This document shows, in pieces, positions 16,755 to 23,574 of a stretch of 37,042 nt of DNA. The notes under the pieces were generated by a model that worked only from the letters and a program-made list of their open reading frames with translations, ran no database searches and had not been told where the DNA came from. Origin of the DNA: a virus; the IMG/VR virus record IMGVR_UViG_3300022932_000021, positions 1-37,042 of that record, one strand, 5' to 3'. The first letter of the stretch is position 1; each line of letters opens with the position of its first letter. Position numbers and translations under genes: made by a program.

Positions 16755-17049
16755 CTTCGCTTTGCGCGGCTACCCATGCGACCACGGCGTCTGGTGCCTG
16801 CCCCCACGCGATCGCCGGCATGCTGTCGTCACCGCTGATCGGCTGCGTCGGCTTGCCCCACCCGCGATCGAGAATGCTGTTACCAGCCGCAACACGCGCG
16901 GCCTGCGGGGCGTTATCGTCGGTGCAAATCTCCACCAGCGTGTCGATTGCTTCCTGCGTGTATTTGCGCGCCAGATCCCGCAAAACCTGCCCCTCGACAG
17001 ACTTGGGGCGGCCGCCAGGATTGCCGGATTGTCCCTTAACGAACGTCAT
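16735..17049 (-). CDS. Terminase small subunit-like (DUF5681-type), 104 aa
   Basis: Starts MTFVKGQSGNPGGRPKSVEG, the (F/W)xxGxSGNPxGRPK signature of DUF5681 proteins, common immediately upstream of phage large terminases. Helices LRDLARKYTQEAIDTLVEIC and NAPQAARVAAGNSILDRGWG follow. The usual role is recognition of the packaging site, but DUF5681 proteins are not all proven small terminases. GGTGG lies 4 bases before the chosen ATG; a frame opening 39 bases further up overlaps the preceding tiny gene and is less likely. It overlaps terL by 20 bases. Confidence 0.8.
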   Translation of the reverse strand: MTFVKGQSGNPGGRPKSVEGQVLRDLARKYTQEAIDTLVEICTDDNAPQAARVAAGNSILDRGWGKPTQPISGDDSMPAIAWGQAPDAVVAWVAAQSEDAATAH

Positions 17050-17158
17050 TGTCCACCATCTTGAGATTGACTTCAGAACAGGCCACATCCTCGGTCATCG
17101 CGGGGAGGATCATATCCTCGTCCAGCGCGGCGATGATGAGGATGATGGGGATGGTCAT
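17036..17158 (-). CDS. Tiny ORF before terminase, 40 aa
   Basis: MTIPIILIIAALDEDMILPA then MTEDVACSEVNLKMVDNDVR. It has a good AAGGAG Shine-Dalgarno 5 bases before ATG and overlaps the small terminase start, so it is probably translated and coupled. The first 12 residues are hydrophobic, the rest acidic; too short to be a classical holin. No family is recognised. Confidence 0.55.
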   Translation of the reverse strand: MTIPIILIIAALDEDMILPAMTEDVACSEVNLKMVDNDVR

Positions 17159-17195
17159 GGTGTCTCCTTAGCATTTGGGGGCGTGGGGTTCAAGA

Positions 17196-17390
17196 TCATG
17201 CCGCAGCCATAGCATCGTCGTAAACGCGGCGGGCAACTTCAACGGCATCTTCGGCATCCTGCCAACGCTGCCACACTGCAACGTTGCTGCTCATGGCGAC
17301 CCAATCAGCTTTGGCATTGGCTTCGGCGACCTTGGCTGCGTTCATCGCCTTGCTGGCGTAACGGACGTTGCTGGCTTGCTGAGCGTTCAT
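17196..17390 (-). CDS. Small helical protein, 64 aa, unknown
   Basis: MNAQQASNVRYASKAMNAAK and VAEANAKADWVAMSSNVAVW indicate an alanine-rich, helical protein; the C-terminus is AEDAVEVARRVYDDAMAAA. GGGAG lies 7 bases before the ATG. It is preceded by promoter copy A (17414-17442) and stands first in the transcript that should lead to the terminase genes. No domain is recognised. Being the first gene behind a strong promoter, it may be an early-late regulator or a host-modifying small protein, but this is speculation. Confidence 0.7.
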   Translation of the reverse strand: MNAQQASNVRYASKAMNAAKVAEANAKADWVAMSSNVAVWQRWQDAEDAVEVARRVYDDAMAAA

Positions 17391-17442
17391 ATTCTGTCTC
17401 CCTCTGTGCCACCCTTATGCCGTGGCCCGGATCATCCGTCAA
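17391..17442 (-). promoter_or_regulatory. Promoter copy A, sigma70-like
   Basis: Minus strand -35 TTGACG (17437-17442), a 17-base spacer and -10 CATAAG (17414-17419). The downstream leader GGTGGCACAGAGGGAGACAG, which contains the ribosome site, is shared almost exactly with copy B. It overlaps the stop of the 52-residue ORF. It would transcribe the 64-residue gene and, onward, the packaging and head genes. Confidence 0.7.
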
Positions 17443-17597
17443 CCCACAATCGCACTAGGCTCGCATTTATTTTGCCGCCTCTTCGCCTGTGCCCTAGCCT
17501 CGATCACCCTGCGACAGGTCCGGCACTTCCGCCCGTTGCCGCCGGGCTTGGTGTTCTCGGGGGTTCGGGGATGGCCGCAGGGGAAGGTCACACCCAT
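17439..17597 (-). CDS. Small zinc-ribbon-like protein, 52 aa
   Basis: MGVTFPCGHPRTPENTKPGG followed by NGRKCRTCRRVIEARAQAKR. Cysteines and histidine arranged as C-x-H ... C-x2-C match a recurring phage mini-protein (xxPCGHPxTPENTxxxxxxxCRxC) that probably folds around one zinc. The basic C-terminus suggests nucleic-acid binding. The ATG overlaps the end of the preceding 69-residue gene, so translation is probably coupled; there is only a weak AGCAGG upstream. The stop codon lies inside the -35 box of promoter A. Confidence 0.65.
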   Translation of the reverse strand: MGVTFPCGHPRTPENTKPGGNGRKCRTCRRVIEARAQAKRRQNKCEPSAIVG

Positions 17598-17797
17598 CCT
17601 GCTTTTCGGTCGTCTTCGAATATCTCTCCGACAGTCTGCGTGGGAACATATACTGGTTCATAATAAGTGGGGATTCGCGAAGTTATTCGACACCATGCTG
17701 CGCAGACCTCGCTTGCCTCCAGCGCGTTACAGGCTTCGCGTGGCTCACTCGTTTCAATCTTGCCCGAATGAACGTTACGGAAATGAAACTTAGGCAT
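17588..17797 (-). CDS. Small protein, 69 aa, unknown
   Basis: MPKFHFRNVHSGKIETSEPR opens a short protein with CNALEASEVCAAWCRITSRI and an acidic, aromatic C-terminus (YYEPVYVPTQTVGEIFEDD). The three cysteines could be structural. GGGAG lies 8 bases before the ATG, in the leader conserved with promoter copy A. It is the first gene behind promoter copy B and overlaps the 52-residue zinc-ribbon gene. No family is recognised. Confidence 0.7.
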   Translation of the reverse strand: MPKFHFRNVHSGKIETSEPREACNALEASEVCAAWCRITSRIPTYYEPVYVPTQTVGEIFEDDRKAGWV

Positions 17798-17849
17798 TCT
17801 CTGTCTCCCTCTGTGCCACCCTTCTACCCACCCAGGAGAAACGCGTCAA
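17798..17849 (-). promoter_or_regulatory. Promoter copy B, sigma70-like
   Basis: Minus strand -35 TTGACG (17844-17849), a 17-base spacer and -10 TAGAAG (17821-17826), followed by the leader GGTGGCACAGAGGGAGACAG shared with copy A. Ten bases upstream of the -35 are also identical in both (CGATTGTGGG). The spacers differ in sequence but not in length, which points to selection on promoter geometry. Confidence 0.7.
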
Positions 17850-17878
17850 CCCACAATCGTATCCTCACACAAAAATAT

Positions 17879-17965
17879 CTAACGCCCCATCACCATCAGC
17901 CGCGCCAGTCCCGGTCCACCGAGGCCGCGGAGGAATGAGCGGAGGAGGATAGCGAGGAGGGTCAT
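17879..17965 (-). CDS. Possible tiny hydrophobic ORF, 28 aa
   Basis: MTLLAILLRSFLRGLGGPGL then ARLMVMGR. The start overlaps the stop of the 55-residue gene as ATGA and AAGG lies 4 bases before the ATG, arguing for translation. It is hydrophobic with two arginines and could be an amphipathic or membrane-active peptide. It is too short to classify and may be chance. Confidence 0.35.
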   Translation of the reverse strand: MTLLAILLRSFLRGLGGPGLARLMVMGR

Positions 17966-18129
17966 TTCACCTTCTCCTTGTCCCGGTAATAAGGATCGGC
18001 CTTAGCCTTGCGCTGCACCTCTAGCAGTTGGCTGTCAGTGAACACGAGCGCGGCTCTCCTGCTACCGTCCGGCGTGTACCAGCTTATGTGGGTTCCGCCC
18101 ATGTCGTGGTCGTACCAATAATCGAACAT
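17962..18129 (-). CDS. Small protein, 55 aa, unknown
   Basis: MFDYWYDHDMGGTHISWYTP then DGSRRAALVFTDSQLLEVQR, ending KADPYYRDKEKVK. A strong TAGGAGG sits 4 bases before the ATG, which sets the start; a longer frame reaching into the inverted repeat region lacks such a signal. Aromatic- and Asp/His-rich N-terminus, basic C-terminus, no known domain. It is the first clear gene downstream of the primase/helicase and the inverted-repeat region. Confidence 0.65.
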   Translation of the reverse strand: MFDYWYDHDMGGTHISWYTPDGSRRAALVFTDSQLLEVQRKAKADPYYRDKEKVK

Positions 18130-18148
18130 AGAACCTCCTAAAACAGAC

Positions 18149-18253
18149 TGTCCGGGATTGTCCCTTACGCGCGCGCGAGACGGCACCCCATGACCATTTA
18201 ACCAAAAAGAAAGAATGTTTCCCTTCTTCCTACGCGAGGGACAATCCCGGACA
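18149..18253. repeat. Long inverted repeat next to primase, candidate origin or control site
   Basis: Two perfect 17-base arms, TGTCCGGGATTGTCCCT (18149-18165) and its reverse complement (18237-18253), flank 71 bases that include an A/T-richer tract (18192-18232). Within each arm TGTCC occurs twice, 10 bases apart, which places both on one DNA face, as for a repeated protein-binding site. Alternating GC (18167-18177) adjoins the left arm. The location directly after the replication primase/helicase fits an origin, but a transcript-level hairpin or operator is also possible. Confidence 0.6.
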
Positions 18254-18308
18254 CTCCAGCCCCTTTTATGTGCAAAAAGCACGACGAACCGTTGACCTGA
18301 AACCACAT
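18198..18308 (-). CDS. Possible tiny ORF, 36 aa, across the inverted repeat
   Basis: MWFQVNGSSCFLHIKGAGVS then GIVPRVGRRETFFLFG. GGAGG lies 8 bases before the ATG, within the end of the primase gene. However, it reads through the right arm of the inverted repeat and has no recognisable fold, so the apparent ORF may be incidental. Confidence 0.25.
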   Translation of the reverse strand: MWFQVNGSSCFLHIKGAGVSGIVPRVGRRETFFLFG

Positions 18309-18311
18309 AGG

Positions 18312-20720
18312 TTATTCCTCCAACATGCCGATAATGCTCTGACGGGCGGCTTCGCGGCGCTGTCGCTCGCTTTCCGCCCGCCCTTCGAACGCCGAATGCA
18401 CCGCATCGTTGACGATCCATGCCGTAGTGTCCGAACGGAGCGAAGCTTCTTCCAGCCACCCGAACGCCACCATCTGTTCGAATATGGCCCTGCCTTCGAA
18501 CTGTGTGAGCCTCCGCATCTTGGTGGAACCACGCGCCAGGGTGCGCAGCGTGACCTTCTCCAGACGGTGCGACAGGATGAACCCGGCGACGTCGGCGATA
18601 ATCTCGTGATCGTCCGTCAGGCCCGCGACATTGGTGTAGAACGCCAGCGCATGACGCCGCAGGAACCTATGCAGGAAGTCGGCTGCGCGCTTGGCTGTGG
18701 CGAACGTCAGGACGCTTGGTAGCGGCTCCTCGGGCTTGTCGGTGACGTGCTCGATGCAATGGAAGATAAGCGCCAGCCTGCCGAACAGCCCGTCATATTT
18801 GCCGATGTGAGAGGCGACCTTGCGGTTCACGCTTTCCATCGTCGACATCATGTCGAGATGCTGCCGGGACAGCGCCGATCGTAGTTCCTGAGCCTCGTCC
18901 GAGAACTCGACGGGCTGAACACCAAGGAACGACTGCGGCGGCTTCAGCGCCCATAGCTTGTCCAGGATGGCTTCATATTCCTGCACCACGTCCGGCATTT
19001 CGATGTCTACGTCGTGGCTTGGCTCACCGAGCATGATCGGCAGAAACCGCTGGATAAGGCCGTCGTCCGACGATTCCGCCATGATGCGGCGGATGGGATC
19101 GGGCTGGACGCCGCCGACGATGCTGACGGACAGGTTGTCGACATACTCCGCCTTGCGGCCCACCCGATCGATCGCGTAACCGCTGCCGTTGAACGCCTGC
19201 AGCCAGAAGGCGCGGTCCTTTGCGCCGCCCTTGCCGCCGCTATACTTCTCGATGCCGCCGAACCAGCCGGACAGCTCGTCCTGAAGGCCCAGCACCCCGT
19301 CAGGGTTGTGAGCGCAGACTTCGGCGGCGGACTCCATCGTGATATCCGAAATGCGAAGGCGATGCGGGACGGGCGGTGCGCCGTTCTTGCCCGCCTCCAG
19401 CCAATCCTGCTGCTCGCGTTTGTGCTCTGCCATCAGCCCGATATCCAGCTTCGAAATGTGGCTGGTGGCGGAGCGAATGATAGGCGTCTTCTTGCGGCTG
19501 GGATCGCCGACCAGCATCACCCACAGGCGCGCTTCCTCGAACCATGTCGGGTCATGCCGCTTCATCTTCAGGCGGATGGTGTCGCGGATCATGACGCCGC
19601 AGGATGCCAGCGCCGCGACCGCAAGCCCGGAAGGATCACAGCCGACCATCTCGCCGCGGATCTTTGAGAAGCGCGCGATGAGCGGCGGCAGAAGGTGTTC
19701 GGGAAACGACGGTGCAGCCGTGCGCGCCCACAGGTCCAGCGGGCCGGACTCGCGCTCTTCATGCTTGGCGGCTTCTTCCTTGCGGCGGGCGAACGCCGCC
19801 AGCCCATCCAGCAGGGTACGCGCGACCGCCTCTGAGCCTGCTTCCTGCTGCTGGTCGTTGAAGTCGCCTTTCGCAACCTTGGTGACCGGCAGGATAACCG
19901 GGCAATCCAGTTCGGCCCCCAGCGCCTGGAAATGCGCGGCCTGGTCGACGTCCGGCGCAAGCACGATCGGCACGCCATTGGCCGCAAACTGCCGCGCCAC
20001 CTTGTCCATGTTGCCGGCCGAAAAGGTGACGACCACCTGATCCGGCATGGCGTTGTAGATGCTGACGCCGGTGGCGACACCTTCGCAGATGATGCTGCGG
20101 CCCATGTGGATCCCGATATGCATCCGCGCGCCGCCGACCGGTGCCCCTGAGTGAAACAGCTTTCCGCCATCGGCGTCGATCGCCTGCACGGACATGATCT
20201 CGCCATCGGCGTCATACATCGGGAACAGCAGCGACTGTCCTTCGCGGCGCGCGATCGCCAGATCCTCGACCAGCTCACCAATGCCCTTGCGGATCAGATA
20301 GGGATGTCCGGCGTCGGCGCGGATGGCGCGCTCCCACCGCGTTGCCGCCTGTGCCGTTCCGCGTTCCTTGCGGTCGCGCTCTTCGGCTTCGCGCTGTTCG
20401 GCCAGCTTGTTGCGCTCTTGCCGGACAGGTTCGGAAATCGTGACGACCTTGCCGCCGGTCAGCGCGTTGATGGCTTCGGATTTGGTGTCAAAGCTGTGGA
20501 TGGCCTGTACGAAGTCGATCACATCTCCATGCGCGCCGCAGCCCTGACATTTGAACTTGCCTTTCGCTTCGTTGACCATGAACGAAGGCGTCTTCTCCAG
20601 ATGGAACGGACACAGCCCCGCCCATTCACGGCCAACGCGCTTCATCTTCACATGCCGCTGGACTTCCTCCAGCAATGGATATTGCGCCTGTATGGCGGTG
20701 AAGTCGTGGCGCGCGGGCAT
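18312..20720 (-). CDS. Primase-helicase: CHC2 zinc finger, Toprim and DUF3987, 802 aa
   Basis: Replication initiation protein in three parts. A CHC2 zinc ribbon: CPFHLEKTPSF with Cys37 and His40, then FKCQGCGAHGD with Cys58 and Cys61. A Toprim primase core: IICEGVATGVSIY (Glu213) and VLAPDVDQAAH (Asp257, Asp259). The C-terminal ~450 residues follow the DUF3987 pattern with a Walker-like GDPSRKKTPI (405-414) and GVLGLQDELSGWFG, an ATPase often replacing a separate helicase in phages. ATG overlaps the HTH stop as TGATG, preferred to a GTG one codon earlier. It should prime and unwind phage DNA; no phage DNA polymerase is seen, so host polymerase is probably recruited. Confidence 0.92.
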   Translation of the reverse strand: MPARHDFTAIQAQYPLLEEVQRHVKMKRVGREWAGLCPFHLEKTPSFMVNEAKGKFKCQGCGAHGDVIDFVQAIHSFDTKSEAINALTGGKVVTISEPVRQERNKLAEQREAEERDRKERGTAQAATRWERAIRADAGHPYLIRKGIGELVEDLAIARREGQSLLFPMYDADGEIMSVQAIDADGGKLFHSGAPVGGARMHIGIHMGRSIICEGVATGVSIYNAMPDQVVVTFSAGNMDKVARQFAANGVPIVLAPDVDQAAHFQALGAELDCPVILPVTKVAKGDFNDQQQEAGSEAVARTLLDGLAAFARRKEEAAKHEERESGPLDLWARTAAPSFPEHLLPPLIARFSKIRGEMVGCDPSGLAVAALASCGVMIRDTIRLKMKRHDPTWFEEARLWVMLVGDPSRKKTPIIRSATSHISKLDIGLMAEHKREQQDWLEAGKNGAPPVPHRLRISDITMESAAEVCAHNPDGVLGLQDELSGWFGGIEKYSGGKGGAKDRAFWLQAFNGSGYAIDRVGRKAEYVDNLSVSIVGGVQPDPIRRIMAESSDDGLIQRFLPIMLGEPSHDVDIEMPDVVQEYEAILDKLWALKPPQSFLGVQPVEFSDEAQELRSALSRQHLDMMSTMESVNRKVASHIGKYDGLFGRLALIFHCIEHVTDKPEEPLPSVLTFATAKRAADFLHRFLRRHALAFYTNVAGLTDDHEIIADVAGFILSHRLEKVTLRTLARGSTKMRRLTQFEGRAIFEQMVAFGWLEEASLRSDTTAWIVNDAVHSAFEGRAESERQRREAARQSIIGMLEE

Positions 20721-20899
20721 CACGCCACGCGATCCTTCGCGAAGTAATCAGAAAGCGCCTTCACGACCCGAAACGAAGGGTCACTGGTCTTGCCGTCGCG
20801 GATAGCCGCAATGGTGTTGTGGTGAACGCCGGTCGCCTCGGAAACGATCGGGATGCGACGATCCGTCAACGCCTCTTTGATCTGTTCGATTGTGAGCAT
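20720..20899 (-). CDS. Small HTH regulator, 59 aa
   Basis: MLTIEQIKEALTDRRIPIVS followed by EATGVHHNTIAAIRDGKTSD, a Cro/CI-type helix-turn-helix (recognition helix around HHNTIAAIR) and a short C-terminal helix. Length is typical for compact phage Cro-like proteins. AGGA lies upstream of the ATG; longer frames into the divergent control region are rejected. It is co-transcribed with the primase by overlap and diverges from the recombination operon, with a perfect palindrome in between, so it probably represses itself and/or the plus operon. Confidence 0.85.
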   Translation of the reverse strand: MLTIEQIKEALTDRRIPIVSEATGVHHNTIAAIRDGKTSDPSFRVVKALSDYFAKDRVA

Positions 20900-20978
20900 A
20901 CGATAAATCCTGTGATTGACCGCTTGACACTGTGTCAAATCTGCCCCAACGTCAAGAGGCAAGAAAGGAAAGGACCAC
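20900..20978. promoter_or_regulatory. Divergent control region with palindromic operator
   Basis: Contains the perfect 15-base palindrome TTGACACTGTGTCAA (20924-20938), flanked by outer half-sites TTGAC (20916-20920) and GTCAA (20951-20955). It separates the HTH/primase operon (minus) from the recombination operon (plus). Several TTGAC boxes could serve as -35 elements in either direction, but no matching strong -10 was found, so promoter positions are unresolved. AAGGAAAGGA before 20979 is the ribosome site of the plus operon. Confidence 0.65.
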
Positions 20979-21842
20979 ATGAGCATTCTACAACGCGCCT
21001 CGCGTCCCGAGGCCGAACCCTTTGCCGGCACCATCGTCGGCGTGCAGGGGACGGGCAAGACCAGCCTCGCCTGCACATTCCCCGACGTCATCATGCTTCG
21101 GACGCAGGGCGAGAAGCCGCCTTACGACATCCCGAAGGACCAGATCCCGGTCACGCTGGAGATCAACACCGCCGCCGAACTGTGGGACGCCTTCAAGGCG
21201 TTGCTGCGCGAAGAACATACCTTCAAGACGCTGGCGATCGACACCGCAACCGGGCTGGACACGCTGTTCACGCAGGACGTGCTGGCGGCGGACCCCAATG
21301 CCCGCGGGCTGAACCAGAGCCACGGCGGCTATGGCAACGGCGCGAGCATGGTATCGGCAATGCACATGCGGGTGCGCAAGGCCGCGGAGATGCTGCGCAA
21401 GCAAAAGGGGATGCACATCATCTTCCTGGCGCACGCGGAGATCGTGGACGTGTCGCCGCCGGATGGCGATCCGTACTCCAGCTACTCGCTTCGCCTGCCG
21501 AAGAAGTCGATGGCCCCCTACCTCGACAGCGTCGATTGCGTCGGGTTCCTGAAACAGCAGCGCGTCGTCCGCGGCGCGGTGGAAGCGAAGGGCGACCGTG
21601 GCGCTAAGCCGGGCCGTGCCATCTCTAGCGGGGACCGGGTGCTGGTGACGTACCTGACGCCCGCGATGGCCAGCAAGAACCGCTACGGCATCACCGAGGA
21701 CCTCGACGTGGTGCAGGGCGAAAACCCGCTGGCCCCGTATATCGGGTTGGGGGCAAAGAAGGGGCGGGCGAAGCCTGCGCCGGAACCGACGCCGGAGCCC
21801 GACACCGGCGAAGAACAGCATGAAGAGGAGAACGAACAGTGA
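20979..21842 (+). CDS. Sak4-like RecA-fold recombination ATPase (AAA_24), 287 aa
   Basis: Walker A GVQGTGKTS (residues 21-29) and Walker B KTLAIDTATG (83-92, Asp88), then a GNGASMVSAMHMRVRKAAEML helix and HIIFLAHAEI strand (sensor-like), matching the AAA_24 / Sak4 single-strand annealing protein family. The C-terminal 40 residues are a Pro/Glu-rich tail. AAGGAAAGGA precedes the ATG. It heads the plus operon and is followed by an SSB-like protein and a YqaJ exonuclease, the standard partners for phage recombination, so it probably pairs single strands made by the nuclease. The long helix is quoted only as a landmark. Confidence 0.88.
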   Translation: MSILQRASRPEAEPFAGTIVGVQGTGKTSLACTFPDVIMLRTQGEKPPYDIPKDQIPVTLEINTAAELWDAFKALLREEHTFKTLAIDTATGLDTLFTQDVLAADPNARGLNQSHGGYGNGASMVSAMHMRVRKAAEMLRKQKGMHIIFLAHAEIVDVSPPDGDPYSSYSLRLPKKSMAPYLDSVDCVGFLKQQRVVRGAVEAKGDRGAKPGRAISSGDRVLVTYLTPAMASKNRYGITEDLDVVQGENPLAPYIGLGAKKGRAKPAPEPTPEPDTGEEQHEEENEQ

Positions 21843-22471
21843 GTTTCTGGAACCTTGCGGACGGCAGCAGCGCCGTCACCAACGAAAAAGAGTTCGATGC
21901 GGGCGGCGGCGACTTTGAAGTCATCCCGAAGGGCACGAACGTCCTCGTCGCGGTGGAAGACGCGACCTGGAAGGCCGGCTTCAACGTCACCGAAGAGTTC
22001 GTGAACCTGAAGGTGCGGGTGATGAAGCCGGCCGGCTACGAGAACCGTGTGCTGTTCTTCAAGCTGTGGGTGGACGAGCTGGATCCGGGTGTGAAAGACC
22101 CGGTGAAAGCCGAAACCAAGCGCGACAAGCACAAGCGCATGCTGATGGCGATCGATGCCAACGGCAAGGGGCGGCTGGCGAAGGTCGCAGCCCGCCCCAC
22201 TGACGAGCAGCTGGCGCTGGCCCTGACCGGGGTGCAGTTCGTGGCGACGTTGGGGGTTTGGGATAAGGAAGACCCTGTAACGAAGGCGAAGACGCCTGGG
22301 GGCAACTGGCTCATGAAAGCTTCCTCTAAGTCTGCGGAAGTCTCGCCCGGTCCTGCGCCTCGTGGGGGCACTGGTAACGGCACCAGTTCGGCCGGTCGTG
22401 CCCGCGGGGCAATCTTTGAAGATGATCTGGACGATGACGTGCCATTCATCACCTGCGACAGCATGTTCTGA
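21839..22471 (+). CDS. Single-stranded DNA-binding-like protein, 210 aa
   Basis: Starts at GTG overlapping the ATPase stop, with GAGGAG 8 bases upstream. The core contains beta-rich segments VIPKGTNVLVAVEDATWK, FVNLKVRVMKPAGYENRVLF and GVQFVATLGVWDKEDP, compatible with an OB fold. A Ser/Gly-rich linker follows and the C-terminus is acidic, DLDDDVPF, closely resembling the bacterial SSB tail (DDDIPF) that recruits repair proteins, here followed by seven extra residues. Its place between Sak4-like ATPase and exonuclease supports an SSB role. OB fold assignment is inference. Confidence 0.8.
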   Translation: MSFWNLADGSSAVTNEKEFDAGGGDFEVIPKGTNVLVAVEDATWKAGFNVTEEFVNLKVRVMKPAGYENRVLFFKLWVDELDPGVKDPVKAETKRDKHKRMLMAIDANGKGRLAKVAARPTDEQLALALTGVQFVATLGVWDKEDPVTKAKTPGGNWLMKASSKSAEVSPGPAPRGGTGNGTSSAGRARGAIFEDDLDDDVPFITCDSMF

Positions 22472-22486
22472 CCCACCCCTCCCCGG

Positions 22487-22513
22487 ACCCCGCCTTTCGA
22501 AAGAGGGGCGGGG
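22487..22513. other. Intergenic GC-rich hairpin
   Basis: CCCCGCC and GGCGGGG arms enclose TTTCGAAA-containing sequence between the SSB-like gene and the next small ORF. No T tract follows, so termination is doubtful; mRNA stability or partial attenuation is possible. Confidence 0.35.
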
Positions 22514-22537
22514 CGAGGATGAAGGATGGAGGAAAAT

Positions 22538-22708
22538 ATGGATGACGACCAACTGTGGAGGCTCCGTGGCATCTACACGCAAGTTTGTGCGGCGGAGCAA
22601 GACATCGTTTTTGCTTTGGCAGACCGCAGGTTAACGGATAGCCGAAAGCGTGATCTGGTTCGCCGGTTGGAACATCTGATTGATCAAATCAAAGGCGAAG
22701 AAGCATGA
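22538..22708 (+). CDS. Small helical protein, 56 aa, unknown
   Basis: MDDDQLWRLRGIYTQVCAAE then QDIVFALADRRLTDSRKRDL; helical and charged, with no known domain. The start is set by GGAGG 5 bases before this ATG rather than an in-frame ATG four codons earlier. It overlaps the YqaJ start as ATGA, so it is part of the recombination operon and could be a small cofactor of the nuclease. Confidence 0.68.
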   Translation: MDDDQLWRLRGIYTQVCAAEQDIVFALADRRLTDSRKRDLVRRLEHLIDQIKGEEA

Positions 22709-23574
22709 CCGCCCCCCAACGCTCCCCCGAATGGCACCAGCAGCGCAAGGGCCGGGTGACCGGCTCGGTGGTCGGTGCGATCCTTGGCCTGTCCCCATAC
22801 ATGACGCGCGATGACGTACTTCGCAGCATGGTCCGTGCGTCTCTGGGGGCACCCAGCGAGTTCACCGGCAATGTTGCGACGGCATGGGGCACTGCTATGG
22901 AACCGCAGGCGATCCTGGACTTCGAGATGGAGACGTCCGAAAGTGTGACGCCTGCGCCGTTCGTAAAATATCACACGTGGCTAGGCGCGTCGCCTGACGG
23001 CTACGTCAGCGATGGGCGGTTGATCGAGGTAAAATGCCCCTACGGCATTCGGAACGACCCCAATCCCATTTTCAAGAGCGCAGACGACCAACCGCATTAT
23101 TTGGCACAGATGCAGGTGCAGATGATGGTCACTGGCAAAACGTCGTGCTGGTTCTACCAGTGGACGCCGCACGGTTCTTCGCTGAAGCTGATTCACCGCG
23201 ATGACGATTGGCTCGCCTCCAACCTCCCACGCCTCCACCAGTTCTGGGCAGAGCTGCAAGATGCGATCGCCAACCCCGAAGAACACCTCTCCCCCCGCCG
23301 CGTCACGATCGACACGCCGGAAGCGGCTCGGATGATCAGAGAATATGTCGAACTAACTGAGGCCATTGAACGCGCCACCGAAAGGAGGAAGGACCTTCTG
23401 TCCGAAATGGTCGCGCTCGCAGGGGAGCGGAACGCGGACTTCGGGGGGCGCAAGCTGACGAAGACCGAGAAGGCGGGGGCGGTGTCTTATGCTTCTGTGG
23501 TGAAGGCGAAACTGCCGGGGCTGGATCTAGAGCCGTGGCGGGGGAAGCCGTCGAGTTTCTGGGGGGTGCGGTGA
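22705..23574 (+). CDS. YqaJ / lambda-exonuclease-like recombination nuclease, 289 aa
   Basis: The N-terminus SPEWHQQRKGRVTGSVVGAI matches the WxxxRxxxiTaS motif of YqaJ/lambda Exo nucleases; AWGTAMEPQAI gives the conserved Glu66; WLGASPDGYV gives Asp98 and LIEVKCPYG the catalytic E-V-K (Glu108, Lys110). QPHYLAQMQVQMMVTG follows as the typical QvQ helix. These are PD-(D/E)XK residues. It should resect one DNA strand for the Sak4-like annealing partner. Length is normal and overlaps join it to both neighbours. Confidence 0.93.
   Translation: MTAPQRSPEWHQQRKGRVTGSVVGAILGLSPYMTRDDVLRSMVRASLGAPSEFTGNVATAWGTAMEPQAILDFEMETSESVTPAPFVKYHTWLGASPDGYVSDGRLIEVKCPYGIRNDPNPIFKSADDQPHYLAQMQVQMMVTGKTSCWFYQWTPHGSSLKLIHRDDDWLASNLPRLHQFWAELQDAIANPEEHLSPRRVTIDTPEAARMIREYVELTEAIERATERRKDLLSEMVALAGERNADFGGRKLTKTEKAGAVSYASVVKAKLPGLDLEPWRGKPSSFWGVR

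Noticed and set aside
18289-18311. TTGACC as a plus-strand promoter near the primase end
   Set aside because: No -10 at a proper distance and no plus-strand gene follows.
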